From WYZ-LMO2 sp038731605 (GTDB taxonomy: Archaea; Halobacteriota; Archaeoglobi; Archaeoglobales; Archaeoglobaceae), in contig JAVYQP010000001.1 of assembly GCA_038731605.1 (NCBI GenBank), positions 186,001-250,000 on the forward strand: a DNA stretch of 64,000 nucleotides, read 5' to 3'. Every line of letters begins with the position of its first letter. The first letter of the stretch is position 1. The position numbers were made by a program, and so were the translations under genes. Below are positions 25,071-34,154 of the stretch, one piece after another. The notes under the pieces were generated by a model. The model was not told the origin of the DNA and searched no databases. It saw only the letters and a program-made list of their open reading frames with translations.

Positions 25071-26675
25071 GTGAAATTCGATGCGAGAAAGTTCAAGGAG
25101 CTAACAGAGAAGGACTTTGAAAAAGCTTGGCTTTCGGGGAAAGAAATCGTGACAAGGGAGAATCCAAACTCGCTTTATCCCCGAATCAGCTACACTCACG
25201 GCGAGGAGCATCCGGTGTTCAAAACGATCGAGATGCTTAGAAGAGCTTACATTTCAATGGGATTTAGAGAAGTCGTTAACCCTGTGATCGTTGAGGACGT
25301 TCATGTGAGAAAGCAGTTCGGAAAGGAGGCTCTTGCGGTCTTGGATCGCTGTTTCTACTTGGCTTCTCTCCCAAAGCCGAACGTTGGGATGTCCGCAGAG
25401 AAGGTTGCAAAGATAAGGGAGATCACGGGAAAAGAATTCGACGAGGAGAAGTTGAGGAAAGTCTTCCACCTATACAAGAAGGGAAAAATCGACGGCGACG
25501 ATTTAAGCTACGAGGTTGCGAAAGTTCTTGAAGTCGACGACCTCGTCGCAATAAAGGTCTTGGACGAAGTCTTCCCAGAATTTCGCAATCTGAAGCCCGA
25601 GCCGAGCAAACTAACCCTTAGAAGTCACATGACCACAGGTTGGTTTATAACCTTAGGCGAGCTTGCTGACAAATTGCCTTTGCCGATAAAGCTCTTCAGC
25701 ATCGACAGATGCTTCAGAAAAGAGCAAGGTGAAGATGCTACGAGGCTCTACAGCTATTTCTCCGCAAGTTGTGTTGTTGTCGACGAAGATGTGAGCGTTG
25801 ACGATGGTAAGGCTGTTGCGGAATCTTTGCTAAAGCAGTTTGGTTTCGAGAAGTTCAAGTTCAAGTTAGACGAGAAGAGGAGCAAATACTACGTGCCATC
25901 CACGCAGACGGAGGTTTACGCTTTTCATCCGAAGCTCGTCGGTTCGAAGACAAAATACAGCGATGGATGGGTCGAAATCGCAACCTTCGGCGTATACTCG
26001 CCGACTGCGCTTGCGGAATATGGGATCGAGTATCCCGTTATGAACCTTGGACTCGGCGTTGAAAGACTTGCGATGGTTCTCTTCGGTTACGAGGACATAA
26101 GAAAGCTCGTTTATCCGCAGTTCTACGGAGAAATTCGCCTTAGCGATTTAGAGATTGCGAGGGCGATAAAGATCAAAGAAGTTCCGGCAACAAAGGTTGG
26201 CTATGAGATCGCAAGGAAGATCGTTGAGGTTGCGGTTGCGAACGCAAATGTGAAGAGCCCTTGCAGTTTCTTAGCCTTCAAAGGTGAGCTTTTTGGCAAA
26301 GAAGTCGAGGTTTTCGTTGAAGAAACCGAAGAAGACTCGAACCTATGCGGACCAGCCTTTGCGAACGAGATCGTTGTTTACAACGGCAGTGTTTATGGCG
26401 TTCCGAGGACGGAGGAGTTTAAGAAGATCTTTGAGGAAGGAGTCGAGTGCGGAATCAGATACATCGACGCATTCGCATTTCTTGCGGCGAAGCGGATCGA
26501 GGACATGGCTTTCAAGGGCGAGAAGTCTTTGCTCGTAAGGGTTAGAAACGTCGAGGGGCTTTCGAGCATAAACCTGCAGATTCAAGACAACGTGCGGAGA
26601 TACATAGTCTGGAAAGGTGGAAAGATAGATGTCCGTGGACCGATGTTCGTGAAAGTCAGGGCTAAATTGGTATGA
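25071..26675 (+). CDS. sepS: O-phosphoseryl-tRNA(Cys) synthetase (SepRS)
   Basis: From GTG 25071 the product has 534 aa. It opens with KFDARKFKELTEKDFEKAW and shows class II synthetase motifs: LRSHMTTGWFITLGEL, the motif-2 region SIDRCFRKEQGEDATRLYSY, and motif 3 NLGLGVERLAMVLFG. SepRS charges tRNA-Cys with O-phosphoserine, which SepCysS (59159-60274) then converts to Cys-tRNA. The open frame extends upstream to 24789, but that part overlaps rnp4 and lies upstream of the promoter. The 3' end overlaps the signal peptidase gene by 14 nt. Confidence 0.95.
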   Translation: MKFDARKFKELTEKDFEKAWLSGKEIVTRENPNSLYPRISYTHGEEHPVFKTIEMLRRAYISMGFREVVNPVIVEDVHVRKQFGKEALAVLDRCFYLASLPKPNVGMSAEKVAKIREITGKEFDEEKLRKVFHLYKKGKIDGDDLSYEVAKVLEVDDLVAIKVLDEVFPEFRNLKPEPSKLTLRSHMTTGWFITLGELADKLPLPIKLFSIDRCFRKEQGEDATRLYSYFSASCVVVDEDVSVDDGKAVAESLLKQFGFEKFKFKLDEKRSKYYVPSTQTEVYAFHPKLVGSKTKYSDGWVEIATFGVYSPTALAEYGIEYPVMNLGLGVERLAMVLFGYEDIRKLVYPQFYGEIRLSDLEIARAIKIKEVPATKVGYEIARKIVEVAVANANVKSPCSFLAFKGELFGKEVEVFVEETEEDSNLCGPAFANEIVVYNGSVYGVPRTEEFKKIFEEGVECGIRYIDAFAFLAAKRIEDMAFKGEKSLLVRVRNVEGLSSINLQIQDNVRRYIVWKGGKIDVRGPMFVKVRAKLV

Positions 26676-27219
26676 GCAATCTGAAATAGCCGATTAGCGG
26701 TATCTTGAACTTTGCAACCCCAATTATCCATTCTTTCTGCACGGGCAAGACTGGCTGAATCTCTCCGGAGATTCTCATGAGCGCAAGCTGATCCGAAACT
26801 CGGTTCGCATCACCTTGCGTTATGTAGCCTGAAGTTAACGCAACGTTCTCAGAATAAGTTAGCATCCCCTTCGTCAGCGTTGGGATTTTTTCGCCCTCGT
26901 TCACGAACGCTATGGCTCTGTGGATTACCGGCTTCCCATTCCCGTTGGGGTAGTAAACTATTACATCTCCATAATCGCCGAAGCTTTTGTAACCGTTCTG
27001 CTTTCCCTCTTCCCAAGTCACGATTCCGACACGGTCGGGATGCATCAAGAAAACAACGTCGCCAGGCATTAGGTTTGGTTGCATGCTCCCAGACTCGACT
27101 GCGACCATGAAGGGCCAGCAACCCGTTACAGCGATGCCAACTCCGATGATGATCAAGAGTATTGCTATGGTTGAGACCAAATCCTTTATGAACTGGAAAG
27201 CCTTAGACTTCTCTGGCAT
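26662..27219 (-). CDS. Signal peptidase I, archaeal (ER) type
   Basis: From ATG 27219 the protein has 185 aa. An N-terminal membrane helix (about 12-33) is followed by the catalytic AVESGSMQPNLMPGDVVFL with Ser, and by GKPVIHRAIAFV with the His that replaces the bacterial Lys. ITQGDANRVSDQ gives the acidic box. A second hydrophobic stretch closes the protein. It removes signal peptides outside the membrane. Its ATG shares a CATG tetranucleotide with the divergent DNA polymerase gene. Confidence 0.9.
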   Translation of the reverse strand: MPEKSKAFQFIKDLVSTIAILLIIIGVGIAVTGCWPFMVAVESGSMQPNLMPGDVVFLMHPDRVGIVTWEEGKQNGYKSFGDYGDVIVYYPNGNGKPVIHRAIAFVNEGEKIPTLTKGMLTYSENVALTSGYITQGDANRVSDQLALMRISGEIQPVLPVQKEWIIGVAKFKIPLIGYFRLLIPI

Positions 27220-28684
27220 GGAGGAAGGATTGCGAGGAATAGTTAAAGGTATCGATGCGGTAACCGTTGCTAAGAAGTTTTTGGTTCGGGGATACAACGT
27301 TAGCCCCGAGGCTGCGAAGATCGTCGCCTCATTTCCTGATCCAGAACTTTTAATCGCTGAAGTTTGTAAGATTTCGAAAAACAGCTTCATAATCTGTGAA
27401 GAAGACGTGATCTCTGCGATTAGAAGTCTTGAGTCGAGAATTCAAAGCAGTCAGAGGGCTCAGGGCGAAGTGAAGAAAAAAGAGCACCAAGAAAAAGCTC
27501 AGGAAAAGGTGAGAGTCCTAAGGGACGTGGGAAATCTTGTGGTCGAGGGGAGCGTTGAGGACTTCGTTGCATACTTCAACTCAAGGCTTGAAAAGCTGAG
27601 CAAGATATTTAGAGCTCGAATCCAGCCGACTCCGATAAGGAACTTGGGGAGAGTTCGTGGCGAAGTTGTGAACGTTGTTGGGATCGTTAACAACGTTTTG
27701 GACAAAAAGGAGGGCGTTGTCATAGAGCTCGAAGACCAAACTGGAACGATCAACTGCATAGCGAATGGAAAGTTAGCGGAAGTTGCAAGAGAACTGCTCG
27801 GCGACGAAGTCATTGCAGTTTCGGGAACTCTTAGAGGGAACTCGATACTTGCAGATCGAATTCTATTTCCAGATTGCCCGATAAACGGGAACAAGAAACA
27901 CGTAGACTTCGGAGTCGTTTTCATCTCTGACACTCACTTCGGTAGCAAGGGATTTCTTGAGGAGAAGTGGAAAGCGTTCGTTAGATGGTTGAACTGCGAA
28001 ACTGATATGAGCGATTTGGCGGAGAAGGTTCGCTACATCATTGTTGCGGGAGACATCGTTGATGGCGTTGGCGTTTATCCGGAGCAGGAGAATGAGCTTG
28101 CGATCGTCGACATATATGGGCAATACGAGAACGCTGCGATGCACTTCGACGAGATTCGCAAAGACATCGAGATAATCATCTCCCCCGGAAACCACGATGC
28201 GGTTAGGCAAGCTGAACCTCAACCGAGTTTGCCGAGGGAAATTGCAAAGCTTTTCCCCAAGAACGTCAGAAACGTTGGAAACCCAGCGTTGCTCGATCTT
28301 GAGGGCTTGAAAGTCCTTGTGTATCATGGGAGAAGCCTCGATGATATCGTCACAAAGATCCCGAGGCTTAGCTATGAGTCACCACAAAAAGCGATGGAGG
28401 AACTGCTGAAAAGACGTCATTTGAGTCCGCTTTACGGCGGTCGAAGCCCTATAGCTCCAGCGAAGGAAGATCTGCTGGTGATCGATGAGATTCCTGACGT
28501 TCTCCACTCCGGGCACGTGCACACCTATGGGACTGGCTACTATCGTGGAGTGCTACTCGTGAACTCCTCTACTTGGCAAGCGCAGACAGAGTTTCAGAAG
28601 AAGGTAAACCTAAATCCGATGCCCTGCAACGTCGCAGTTCTTTTTGGCGAGAACGTCTATCGGCTGAACTTCAACGGTGGTTGA
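27218..28684 (+). CDS. polB: DNA polymerase D small subunit (DP1)
   Basis: The 488-aa protein has a variable N-terminus, an OB-fold (VVNVVGIVNNVLDKKEGVV, then LEDQTGTINCIANG) and a calcineurin-like phosphoesterase domain: ISDTHFGSKG, IVAGDIVDG, SPGNHDAVR, LVYHGRSLDD and HSGHVHTYG. Motifs for 3'-5' exonuclease activity are intact. It is the proofreading subunit of the euryarchaeal replicative polymerase. ATG 27218 overlaps the divergent signal peptidase ATG; TTG 27230 is an alternative. The next gene starts immediately after its stop. Confidence 0.94.
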   Translation: MEEGLRGIVKGIDAVTVAKKFLVRGYNVSPEAAKIVASFPDPELLIAEVCKISKNSFIICEEDVISAIRSLESRIQSSQRAQGEVKKKEHQEKAQEKVRVLRDVGNLVVEGSVEDFVAYFNSRLEKLSKIFRARIQPTPIRNLGRVRGEVVNVVGIVNNVLDKKEGVVIELEDQTGTINCIANGKLAEVARELLGDEVIAVSGTLRGNSILADRILFPDCPINGNKKHVDFGVVFISDTHFGSKGFLEEKWKAFVRWLNCETDMSDLAEKVRYIIVAGDIVDGVGVYPEQENELAIVDIYGQYENAAMHFDEIRKDIEIIISPGNHDAVRQAEPQPSLPREIAKLFPKNVRNVGNPALLDLEGLKVLVYHGRSLDDIVTKIPRLSYESPQKAMEELLKRRHLSPLYGGRSPIAPAKEDLLVIDEIPDVLHSGHVHTYGTGYYRGVLLVNSSTWQAQTEFQKKVNLNPMPCNVAVLFGENVYRLNFNGG

Positions 28685-29287
28685 ATGAAGTTCGTGGCGG
28701 TGAACTGGGAATACGTCGAGAGACTTTGCAGGAAGGTTGCGATGCAAGTTCTCGAAGACAACTTCAGACCAGACAAAATCGTAGCCCTTGCAAAGGGTGG
28801 TTGGTTTGTCTCGATGATCCTCAGCGACTACCTTGGCGTTGGAATCGTGAACCTCGACCTGAAGGAGGGAAAGGAGGTAAAGGCGAAGAGAGCGCTGATC
28901 GTGGACGACTTCATAAACACGGGAAAGACGATGAGGACTGCGCTGGAAAGAGTAAAAGGTGAAGCCAAGACTTGTGCATTGTTGATGTTCCAGAACTCGA
29001 AGTTCTTTCCGGATTACCTCGCAGAGTTTGTTTCAGATGACGTCTGGGTAGTATTCCCGTGGAACTTCGTTGAAGACATCTCCCCGTTGATTCTGAGCGC
29101 ACTCGAAAAAAGTGAAGCGGACATCTGGGGGATTAGAGAATCCCTTTCCTCGCTTGGGGTGGATTACATAAACCTCGAAATCGCACATCCGGGAAAGATG
29201 GAAGAAGTTTTGAGCATTCTTGAAAAAAGGAAAATGATCGAGAGATTCGAGGAGCAAGGAAAAGTTTATTGGAGGTTGAAAAAATGA
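28685..29287 (+). CDS. Phosphoribosyltransferase (COG2236 type)
   Basis: The 200-aa protein has DKIVALAKGGWFVSMILSDYL and the PRPP-binding ALIVDDFINTGKTM. An N-terminal PRTase domain (about 1-135) is followed by a helical region. The family is related to xanthine/hypoxanthine phosphoribosyltransferases. It starts at the base after the PolD stop and overlaps the phosphorylase gene by 4 nt, so the pair probably serves purine salvage. Confidence 0.85.
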   Translation: MKFVAVNWEYVERLCRKVAMQVLEDNFRPDKIVALAKGGWFVSMILSDYLGVGIVNLDLKEGKEVKAKRALIVDDFINTGKTMRTALERVKGEAKTCALLMFQNSKFFPDYLAEFVSDDVWVVFPWNFVEDISPLILSALEKSEADIWGIRESLSSLGVDYINLEIAHPGKMEEVLSILEKRKMIERFEEQGKVYWRLKK

Positions 29288-30000
29288 TCGGCATCGTTGG
29301 CGGAACCCATCTCTTGGAAAACGAGATTCTCAAGGAGAAGAAGGAGATCGAGGTTCAAACGCCTTTTGGGGTTGCGGAGATCGACTTGGGCGTTTTGGAT
29401 GGTGTGGAAGTTGCGATTGTTCAACGCCATGGGCGAAAGAAGGACAAGCCCCCGCATCGCATAAATCACCAGGCGAACTTCTACGCTTTGAAGTCCTTGG
29501 GAGTAACGAAGGTCATTGGAATGGGTTCCGCAGGTTGTTTACGTGAGGAGATCGAGATTCCAGCGATAATAGTTCCGCACGACTACATAGATTTCTTCAG
29601 CGGGATTACGATTTTCAACGACTCTCTCGTCTACATAACCCCAGGCTTCGATGAAGAGCTTAGAAGAGTTCTCTTAACCGTTGCTAAGCGAGTTTCGACG
29701 CTTCCTGTGATAGAAAATGGCGTATACTTCCAAACTCGAGGTCCGAGGCTTGAAACCGTGGCGGAGATTGCGATGATAAAAAACTTCGCAGACTGCGTCG
29801 GCATGACCGCTGGAAGCGAGGCAACGATTGCGAAGGAGCTTGGGATTCGTTATGCGGTGATCTGCACGATGGACAACTATGCACACGGAATAAGAGGGGC
29901 GAAGGTTGAATACGAGGAGATAATCAGGAAGGCGAAGGAGAATGCGAAGAACTGCGTTGAAATTGTAAAAGAAGCGGTGAAGATCTTGGCGAAGGAATGA
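29284..30000 (+). CDS. 5'-methylthioadenosine / purine nucleoside phosphorylase
   Basis: The 238-aa protein has IGIVGGTHLLENE, QRHGRKKDKPPHRINHQANFYAL, the phosphate site VIGMGSAGCLREE and GMTAGSEATIAKELGIRYA, then CTMDNYAHG. These match the MTAP branch of purine nucleoside phosphorylases. The start is ATG 29284, overlapping the upstream stop (ATGA). It releases adenine or another base for salvage by the neighbouring phosphoribosyltransferase. Exact substrate (MTA, adenosine, inosine or guanosine) is uncertain. Confidence 0.85.
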   Translation: MIGIVGGTHLLENEILKEKKEIEVQTPFGVAEIDLGVLDGVEVAIVQRHGRKKDKPPHRINHQANFYALKSLGVTKVIGMGSAGCLREEIEIPAIIVPHDYIDFFSGITIFNDSLVYITPGFDEELRRVLLTVAKRVSTLPVIENGVYFQTRGPRLETVAEIAMIKNFADCVGMTAGSEATIAKELGIRYAVICTMDNYAHGIRGAKVEYEEIIRKAKENAKNCVEIVKEAVKILAKE

Positions 30001-31025
30001 AGCTTTTCATTTTGATCTTAACTCCAAGGTGCAACTCGAACTGCAGATACTGTGGGGGCTTCGAAGATGGTATGATGCCGAGTAGAATCCAGTATAGCAT
30101 CGAGGATCTCCAGAATTTCCTGAAAAGATATCCCGAATTCTCCATCGCATTCTACGGCGGGGAGCCGTTGCTCGAGCTCGAAAAGATGGAGGAGATAATG
30201 AGGGAAGTCAAGGCTAATCGCTTCATTCTGCAGACGAACGGGACTCTCTTGAAGAAACTCAAGGACGAGCTTTTGCAGGAATTTTCCACGATCTTGGTCT
30301 CTTTCGACGGAAGAAAGGAAACCCACGATTTCTACCGTGGGAACTACGATCTTGTGCTCGAGAACCTTAGAAGAATCAAAGGCTACAAGGGCGAGCTGAT
30401 TGCAAGAATGACCGCAAGCCAAGAGACGGACATATACGAGGATGTTATGAGCATAATTTCTTTGGGCGCTTTCACGCACGTGCACTGGCAGATCGATGCG
30501 GTTTGGAGCAGAGATGGGATTTGGAGAGACTTCGAAGGCTGGGTCGAGAAATACAACGCTGGCGTGAGAAAGCTCGTTAAGTTCTGGGTATCTGAAATGA
30601 CGAGGGGCAGAATTCTCGGAATAGTCCCATTTCTTGGCGTTGCAACAGCGATTTTCGAGGGATTTCGCTATCCTCCGTGCGCATCGGGCTTCGAATCGTT
30701 CGCAATCGCTACCGATGGCAGAATCCTTGCATGCCCAATTTGCCCAGAGTTCGAGTGGAATCAGTTGGGCGATATTTTTGTTGGGATAAAGAGAACGCCG
30801 GAGATCTTGGATCCTTGTCCGAAATGCAGTTACTTCAGATTTTGCGGTGGGAGATGCTTGTTCTTCAATAGAGAAAGGCTCTGGGGGGAGAAGGGGTTTA
30901 AGCTCGTTTGCTCCACCGTCAAGAACCTCGTCGACTCGTTGCTTGCCTACAAAGACGTGATCGCAAAGTTCAGAAACGAAATAAAGTATCCGAGGTTTTT
31001 GAACACGACTGAGATCATTCCTTAG
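29997..31025 (+). CDS. Radical SAM/SPASM protein, AF1577-type putative peptide-modifying enzyme
   Basis: The 342-aa protein has the radical SAM motif RCNSNCRYCG (C-x3-C-x2-C, near residues 12-19), GGEPLLELEKM, and a Cys-rich C-terminus (YPPCASG, ILACPICPEF, DPCPKCSYFRFCGGRC) typical of SPASM auxiliary clusters. This architecture is used by enzymes that modify ribosomal peptides, and by some anaerobic sulfatase-type activases. It is coupled by 4 nt to the phosphorylase gene. No short precursor gene was seen next to it. Confidence 0.82.
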   Translation: MKLFILILTPRCNSNCRYCGGFEDGMMPSRIQYSIEDLQNFLKRYPEFSIAFYGGEPLLELEKMEEIMREVKANRFILQTNGTLLKKLKDELLQEFSTILVSFDGRKETHDFYRGNYDLVLENLRRIKGYKGELIARMTASQETDIYEDVMSIISLGAFTHVHWQIDAVWSRDGIWRDFEGWVEKYNAGVRKLVKFWVSEMTRGRILGIVPFLGVATAIFEGFRYPPCASGFESFAIATDGRILACPICPEFEWNQLGDIFVGIKRTPEILDPCPKCSYFRFCGGRCLFFNRERLWGEKGFKLVCSTVKNLVDSLLAYKDVIAKFRNEIKYPRFLNTTEIIP

Positions 31026-31339
31026 GGCTCTTTTGGCTTCTTTTTCAGCAAAGAAGGCAGATGTATGACGTATCTTCCGTCTTCTTCGAGCGCTATTATG
31101 ATCTCCTCTCTCTCGAAAAGCTTCTGGAGATTTATCTCGTATTGCCCTGGGGCGAGTATCTTTATGCTCTCGATCCCGAATTTTGCAAAGTCTTCTTTTA
31201 TCTCCTTTACAATCTCTTCTTTCTCCTTTTTCTCCTTTGGCACGTAGTAGAACTTGTTGTTTCCGCATTCGCAACCTTGGAGTAATCTCGTATCCCCGTC
31301 TGCGTATAGCTTTCCGCATTTCGTGCAACGGTGTGGCAT
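31022..31339 (-). CDS. Zn-ribbon protein (OapC-like)
   Basis: The 105-aa protein starts with a zinc ribbon (C5-x2-C8, then C23-x1-C25), followed by a charged linker and a C-terminal domain (ESIKILAPGQYEINLQKLFE). It resembles the archaeal Zn-ribbon proteins conserved with a DUF2073 protein and a GTPase, as here. Nucleic-acid binding is likely for the ribbon. It follows the DUF2073 gene by one base and overlaps the convergent radical SAM gene by 4 nt. Confidence 0.72.
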   Translation of the reverse strand: MPHRCTKCGKLYADGDTRLLQGCECGNNKFYYVPKEKKEKEEIVKEIKEDFAKFGIESIKILAPGQYEINLQKLFEREEIIIALEEDGRYVIHLPSLLKKKPKEP

Positions 31340-31340
31340 A

Positions 31341-31682
31341 TCAGGTTATGAGAGCTTTTATTAAATCTTCTTGCTTCTCTATGGTCTTTAGCCTGTTCGC
31401 AGGTCCGATGATCGTTAGCCTCCCGTGTTTCTTCCCGAAGATCTTGGAGATCAGAGACTTCTCCCTGTATGGGTAGCTCTCTACTTCAATCCCAACGAAG
31501 TTCTCGTGGTCTATTTCGAGCATCGTAGCTTCGATCAGCTTCGCCTCCTCCTCTGGAGTTAAACCAGTTTCGAGGACTACGATTTTCCCTTCCTTGACAT
31601 TGTCCAAGATCATCCTGATCTTCTCCATCGATCCCATCTTGCTCAGCCTTTCCTTCGAGATCAGATTTATCTGCACCCCCAT
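31341..31682 (-). CDS. DUF2073 family protein (OapB-like)
   Basis: From ATG 31682 the product has 113 aa starting GVQINLISKERLSKM, then KIRMILDNVKEGKIVVLETGL and HENFVGIEVESYPYR. This is the small DUF2073 family that accompanies an Era-like GTPase and a Zn-ribbon protein in many euryarchaea. An in-frame TTG at 31694 is less likely because a GGGTGAG ribosome-binding site lies before the ATG. It starts 4 nt after the GTPase stop. Its function is unknown. Confidence 0.72.
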   Translation of the reverse strand: MGVQINLISKERLSKMGSMEKIRMILDNVKEGKIVVLETGLTPEEEAKLIEATMLEIDHENFVGIEVESYPYREKSLISKIFGKKHGRLTIIGPANRLKTIEKQEDLIKALIT

Positions 31683-31686
31683 GGTC

Positions 31687-32322
31687 TCACCCAAACTTTT
31701 CCGCCATCGCCTTGTAAAGGGATTCGAGATTTATTCCCTTGAGTGCAGATATTGGAACGACGTAGTGTTGTGGGAACGCAGACTTGATCCTTGCGGGCGA
31801 TGCGTTGGGCAGATCGATCTTGTTCGCCACGATTATGAGCGGAAGCTTTCTTGCCTCGATGTTCCCAACGATGGTAACGTTTACTTGTGTAAATGGATCC
31901 TCCGTTGCATCCATCACGAGCAGAATCCCATCGAGGTCGTCGAGCCACTTTATCGCTTCGATGACACCTTCGGTCGCCTCCTTAGCTCTTCTTTTCGCCT
32001 CCTCCTCGCTCAACCCATACTTAAGGAAGTCGTGGAAGTCCACCTTCGCAGCTATTCCCGGCGTGTCGACGACGTCGATCGTTATGGTTTTTCCGTCAAC
32101 TTGGATCTTTACCCCTTCCCTGAGCTTTACCCTCCTCGTCTCATGCGGGATCTCGCTCGGAGTTCCGATTATCTCTCCAACCCAGTCTCTGAGAATCCTG
32201 TTCGCAAGCGTCGTTTTTCCTGCGTTTGGCGGACCGTAAATTCCGATTTTCAGCTTGTCTTTCCTGAAGAATAGCCTGTAGAGGAATCTGAGCCTTTTCT
32301 TTAAACCCGAGAGCATTCCCAT
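31687..32322 (-). CDS. Era-like GTP-binding protein
   Basis: This 211-aa small GTPase has G1 GIYGPPNAGKTTLANRIL, a threonine-rich switch I (PSEIPHETRRV), G3 VDTPGIAAKVD, and G4 VANKIDLPNA. It lacks the KH or TGS domains of other translational GTPases. It leads an operon with DUF2073 and Zn-ribbon genes. A GAGGTG ribosome-binding site lies just before ATG 32322. It is divergent from TIP49 with starts 97 nt apart. Confidence 0.85.
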   Translation of the reverse strand: MGMLSGLKKRLRFLYRLFFRKDKLKIGIYGPPNAGKTTLANRILRDWVGEIIGTPSEIPHETRRVKLREGVKIQVDGKTITIDVVDTPGIAAKVDFHDFLKYGLSEEEAKRRAKEATEGVIEAIKWLDDLDGILLVMDATEDPFTQVNVTIVGNIEARKLPLIIVANKIDLPNASPARIKSAFPQHYVVPISALKGINLESLYKAMAEKFG

Positions 32323-32388
32323 GGGGACACCTCACGATGCTTTTGATAAACTTATTATTAAATTTTACCCCATCGTCGTTCGGATCAA

Positions 32389-32398
32389 AGATATATAG
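32389..32398 (+). promoter_or_regulatory. TATA-like element of the TIP49 gene
   Basis: AGATATATAG is centred 26 nt before ATG 32420. Confidence 0.55.
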
Positions 32399-32419
32399 CA
32401 GTTCCACGATCTTTGTGCG

Positions 32420-33757
32420 ATGATAAGGGAGCTTGGGAGATTCGAAAGAATCGGTGCCCACTCCCACATACGTGGCTTAGGTTTGGATGAAAATCTAAGG
32501 GCAAAAGACGTCGCAGATGGGCTTGTTGGACAAAAGAAAGCGAGAGAAGCTGCTGGAGTGATTGTTAGACTTATAAAAGAGGGAAAGATGGCTGGACGTG
32601 GAATATTGCTCGCAGGTCCGCCGGGCACTGGGAAAACAGCGATAGCGGTTGCGATAAGCAAGGAGCTCGGGAGAGATATTCCATTCGTGCACGTTTCTGC
32701 AAGCGAGTTCTACAGTGCCGAGATGAAGAAGACCGAAGCTCTAATTCAAGCGATGCGCAAGGCGATCGGGGTTCGAATAAGGGAGCAAAGGATTGTTCTC
32801 GAGGGAGAAGTTGTTGGATTGGATTACAACATGGTTCCGAATCCATACAACCCAACGCAAAAGATTCCAGAATCAGCGACGTTAACGCTCGCAACGAAGG
32901 ACGAGAAGAGGAGCTTCAGCGTGGGGAGCAGGGTGGCGATGTATTTCCTTTCGCAGAACGTTGAGATCGGAGACGTGATAGTGGTGGACAAGGAGACTGG
33001 GAGGGTTAGCAAGCTTGGAAAAAGCGAAAGGGTGAAGAAAAAGTTCGACATAGGTGAAGACGAATTTGTTCCAGTGCCTTCTGGGAAGGTGGAGAAGGAG
33101 AAGGAGTTCACATACGTTTTAACGCTCCACGACTTTGACGAAGCCAATGCAAGGAGAGGAAGCATTTTCAGCTTGTTTGGCGGTGGAAGCAGAGAGATAG
33201 ACAACGAAGTGAGGCAAGCGGTAGATGAGCAAGTCAAAAGGCTTATCGAGGAGGGAAGAGCGGAGCTTTTGCCTGGCGTCTTATTCATCGACGAAACTCA
33301 CCTCATGGACATCGAACTCTTTGCGTTCATGAACCGTGCAATGGAATCCGAGATGGCGCCGATAATAATATTGGCATCAAACCGTGGCTTTGCTAAGATA
33401 CGAGGCACGGATATAGTTGCACCCCACGGCATACCCTTGGACTTGCTCGATCGACTGCTCATCATCACTACTGAACCTTACTCAAGGGACGAGATAAGGA
33501 CGATAATAGAGATCAGGGCTATGGAGATGGGCGTGACAATCTCGAAGGAGGCGATAGAGAAGCTGACAAATATCGGCGAGAGGATGAGCCTCAGATATGC
33601 GGTGCAGTTGCTCGCACCAGCAAACGAATTCGCAAAGCTGAGAAATTCGGGAAAGATCGAGCTTCAAGACGTTGAAAGGGCAGAAAGCATCTTCAGCGAC
33701 GTCAGCCAGAGCTCAGAATACCTCAAGAAGTGGGAAGAGAAGATGCTTGGGATGTGA
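32420..33757 (+). CDS. TIP49/RuvB-like AAA+ ATPase
   Basis: The 445-aa protein begins RFERIGAHSHIRGLGLDENL, a TIP49 hallmark, then Walker A LLAGPPGTGKTAIAVA near residue 70, an inserted OB-like domain (about 120-230), Walker B GVLFIDETHLMDIELFAF and arginine-finger region NRGFAKIRGTD. Homologues are eukaryotic RuvBL1 and RuvBL2, chromatin-remodelling and snoRNP-assembly helicases. The role in archaea is not settled. A T-rich stretch (GATTTTTTAG) follows the stop and may end transcription. Confidence 0.93.
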   Translation: MIRELGRFERIGAHSHIRGLGLDENLRAKDVADGLVGQKKAREAAGVIVRLIKEGKMAGRGILLAGPPGTGKTAIAVAISKELGRDIPFVHVSASEFYSAEMKKTEALIQAMRKAIGVRIREQRIVLEGEVVGLDYNMVPNPYNPTQKIPESATLTLATKDEKRSFSVGSRVAMYFLSQNVEIGDVIVVDKETGRVSKLGKSERVKKKFDIGEDEFVPVPSGKVEKEKEFTYVLTLHDFDEANARRGSIFSLFGGGSREIDNEVRQAVDEQVKRLIEEGRAELLPGVLFIDETHLMDIELFAFMNRAMESEMAPIIILASNRGFAKIRGTDIVAPHGIPLDLLDRLLIITTEPYSRDEIRTIIEIRAMEMGVTISKEAIEKLTNIGERMSLRYAVQLLAPANEFAKLRNSGKIELQDVERAESIFSDVSQSSEYLKKWEEKMLGM

Positions 33758-34154
33758 TTTTTTAGTCCAGTCCCGATCTTTGAAAAATTTTTATTGGAAT
33801 CATGCATATGATCGTCTTTTCCACCCTTGGTAACGGGTGTGCTCAATCTTTTGGAACCTTTTCGGTGTCTTCAGCATTTGTTAAACCAGAACGACTTCTA
33901 TAGAACGAGCATAAAGCTTTTAGTATAACAGTAAAGGTCGATTTGGTGAAAGATAGGGTCATCGACTTTGGCATTGGTAAAGCTGAAAAAAGAGCTTGTT
34001 TATCCACGGTTTACTACTCGAACGACAACTCAGAAGGAGTTGCTTACGATACGAACGGTTCGAGGAACTCCCTGCAAAGCGAGTTTTCGAGCAAAGGAAA
34101 AAAAGCAAAAAGGATAAATATTCCCCACGAGCTTGGCTTTGAGGAGGTGGTTAG
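33758..34154. other. 397-bp gap between TIP49 and ferredoxin genes
   Basis: This is the longest gap in the window. It starts with a T-rich probable terminator. CACCC-GGGTG arms around 33826-33843 can pair. A TATA-like TTTAGTATAA is at about 33917-33926. CAACTC (34026-34031) pairs with GAGTTG (34037-34042), while GGAGTT (34036-34041) can also pair with AACTCC (34066-34071), so the stems exclude each other. A TATA-like GGATAAATATT (34112-34122) and a GAGGAGGTGG site (34141-34150) precede the ferredoxin gene. A weak open frame covers the second half (see next entry). Confidence 0.5.

Noticed and set aside
30018..31328. 436-codon open frame on the minus strand over the radical SAM gene
   Set aside because: It is antisense to a clear radical SAM/SPASM protein, and its translation is Arg-rich with no motif.
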